Part shown: one piece after another, positions 5,836 through 6,146 of the stretch | How positions within the stretch are numbered: the first letter of the stretch is position 1 | How the letters are laid out: each line of letters begins with the position of its first letter | Source: CAZLLV01 sp964560325 | GTDB lineage: Bacteria > Acidobacteriota > Thermoanaerobaculia > Multivoradales > DATKCC01 | Length of the DNA stretch: 6,146 nt | Assembly: GCA_964560325.1 (NCBI GenBank) | Contig: CAZLLV010000288.1 | Coordinates: 1 to 6,146, forward strand | Reading direction: 5' to 3' | Program-made: the position numbers and the translations under genes | Notes under the pieces: generated by a model | What the model saw: the letters and a program-made list of their open reading frames with translations, nothing else | Told to the model about the DNA's origin: nothing | Databases searched by the model: none

Positions 5836-6146
5836 TCACGCCGAAGTCGACGCGGACGCCGCGGTCGCGCCGGCCGCCGCGGAAGCGGCGAGCTCTTCCT
5901 CGGCCCAGCCGTAGCCCTTCTCTTCGAGCCGCTCGGCGAGCTCCGGGCCGCCGCTCTGGACGATCCGGCCGTCGACCAGCACGTGGACGTGGTCGGGCAC
6001 GATGTACTGGAGGAGGCGCTGGTAATGGGTGATGACCAGGAACGAGCGGCCGTTCGTCCGCATCGAGTTGACGCCGTCCGCCACGATCCGCAGAGCGTCG
6101 ATGTCGAGGCCGGAGTCGGTCTCGTCGAGGATCGCGAGCATCGGGT
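5836..6146 (-). CDS. sufC: SufC, ABC-type ATPase of SUF system, C-terminal part (5' end beyond window)
   Basis: The visible 103 codons are the C-terminal third of SufC. They contain the Walker B segment with catalytic Glu (LAILDETDS), the SufC-typical D-loop SGLDIDAL, the H-switch histidine in VITHYQRLL, and the terminal RIVQSGGPELAERLEEKGYGW. Walker A and the LSGGE signature lie upstream of base 6146. SufC is a soluble ATPase that dimerises on SufB-SufD and drives cluster assembly; it is not a transporter. An internal ATG at 6141 is not the start, because the reading frame continues upstream with proline and the ATPase domain would be truncated. The last 17 or so residues after EEEL are an Ala/Ser/Thr-rich tail that ordinary SufC proteins usually lack. 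Confidence 0.96.
   Translation of the reverse strand, partial: PMLAILDETDSGLDIDALRIVADGVNSMRTNGRSFLVITHYQRLLQYIVPDHVHVLVDGRIVQSGGPELAERLEEKGYGWAEEELAASAAAGATAASASTSA

Noticed and set aside
4431..6032. 533-codon open frame on the plus strand
   Set aside because: It lies antisense to sufD and the end of sufC. Its translation is Arg/Ala/Val/Asp-rich with no recognisable domain, and long antisense open frames are expected in GC-rich coding DNA.
1..6146. CRISPR array, tRNA or rRNA gene, insertion sequence or prophage signature
   Set aside because: I saw no regularly spaced repeats, cloverleaf sequence, terminal inverted repeats or transposase/integrase motif on either strand.

Overview
This window comes from a strongly GC-rich bacterial chromosome (by eye about 70% G+C). 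Every gene I can support lies on the minus strand, so transcription runs from high to low coordinates. The organism is probably a deep-branching Gram-negative lineage. The compact sigma factor (IPPEDAEDILQEA, then NRCLIYWRRRR), the DUF1684 lipoprotein and the SufC-D-S-U-DUF59 order recall Acidobacteriota such as Thermoanaerobaculia. That placement is from memory of similar proteins and is tentative.

Region 6146-2273 is the distal part of a SUF iron-sulfur cluster assembly operon: sufC (5' end cut by the window), sufD, sufS, sufU and a DUF59/MIP18 gene (sufT-like). Gaps are 19 and 16 nt, then a 4-nt overlap, then 1 nt, so this is one tightly coupled transcription unit. SufS strips sulfur from cysteine. 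SufU, of the zinc-binding kind, should accept that sulfur and pass it to the SufBCD scaffold. The DUF59 protein assists maturation or transfer. sufB is expected just beyond base 6146. The operon ends at a perfect 15-bp palindrome overlapping the last stop codon.

Region 2272-2040 is noncoding. It holds short dyads and a weak terminator-like hairpin but no promoter I can defend. Region 2039-532 is a two-gene unit: an ECF-type sigma-70 factor whose stop codon overlaps the TTG start of a DUF1684 lipoprotein with an N-terminal signal sequence. The lipoprotein gene changes third-base preference along its length, from C-ending to G-ending codons.

Region 531-271 is noncoding. It contains a perfect 13-bp palindrome and, at its far end, a very good sigma-70 promoter (TTGACA, 17 bp, TATCCT) that fires almost directly onto the ATG of the last gene. 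That gene (270-1, cut by the window) starts with an ArsR-type winged-helix DNA-binding domain and is probably the front of an ArsR-methyltransferase fusion. Its transcript looks leaderless, and an operator-like dyad sits in the promoter spacer.

Overall these are mostly well-known families. I do not see a convincing undescribed system. The points most worth following up are substituted residues in SufS, the sigma factor/lipoprotein coupling and the leaderless ArsR promoter.
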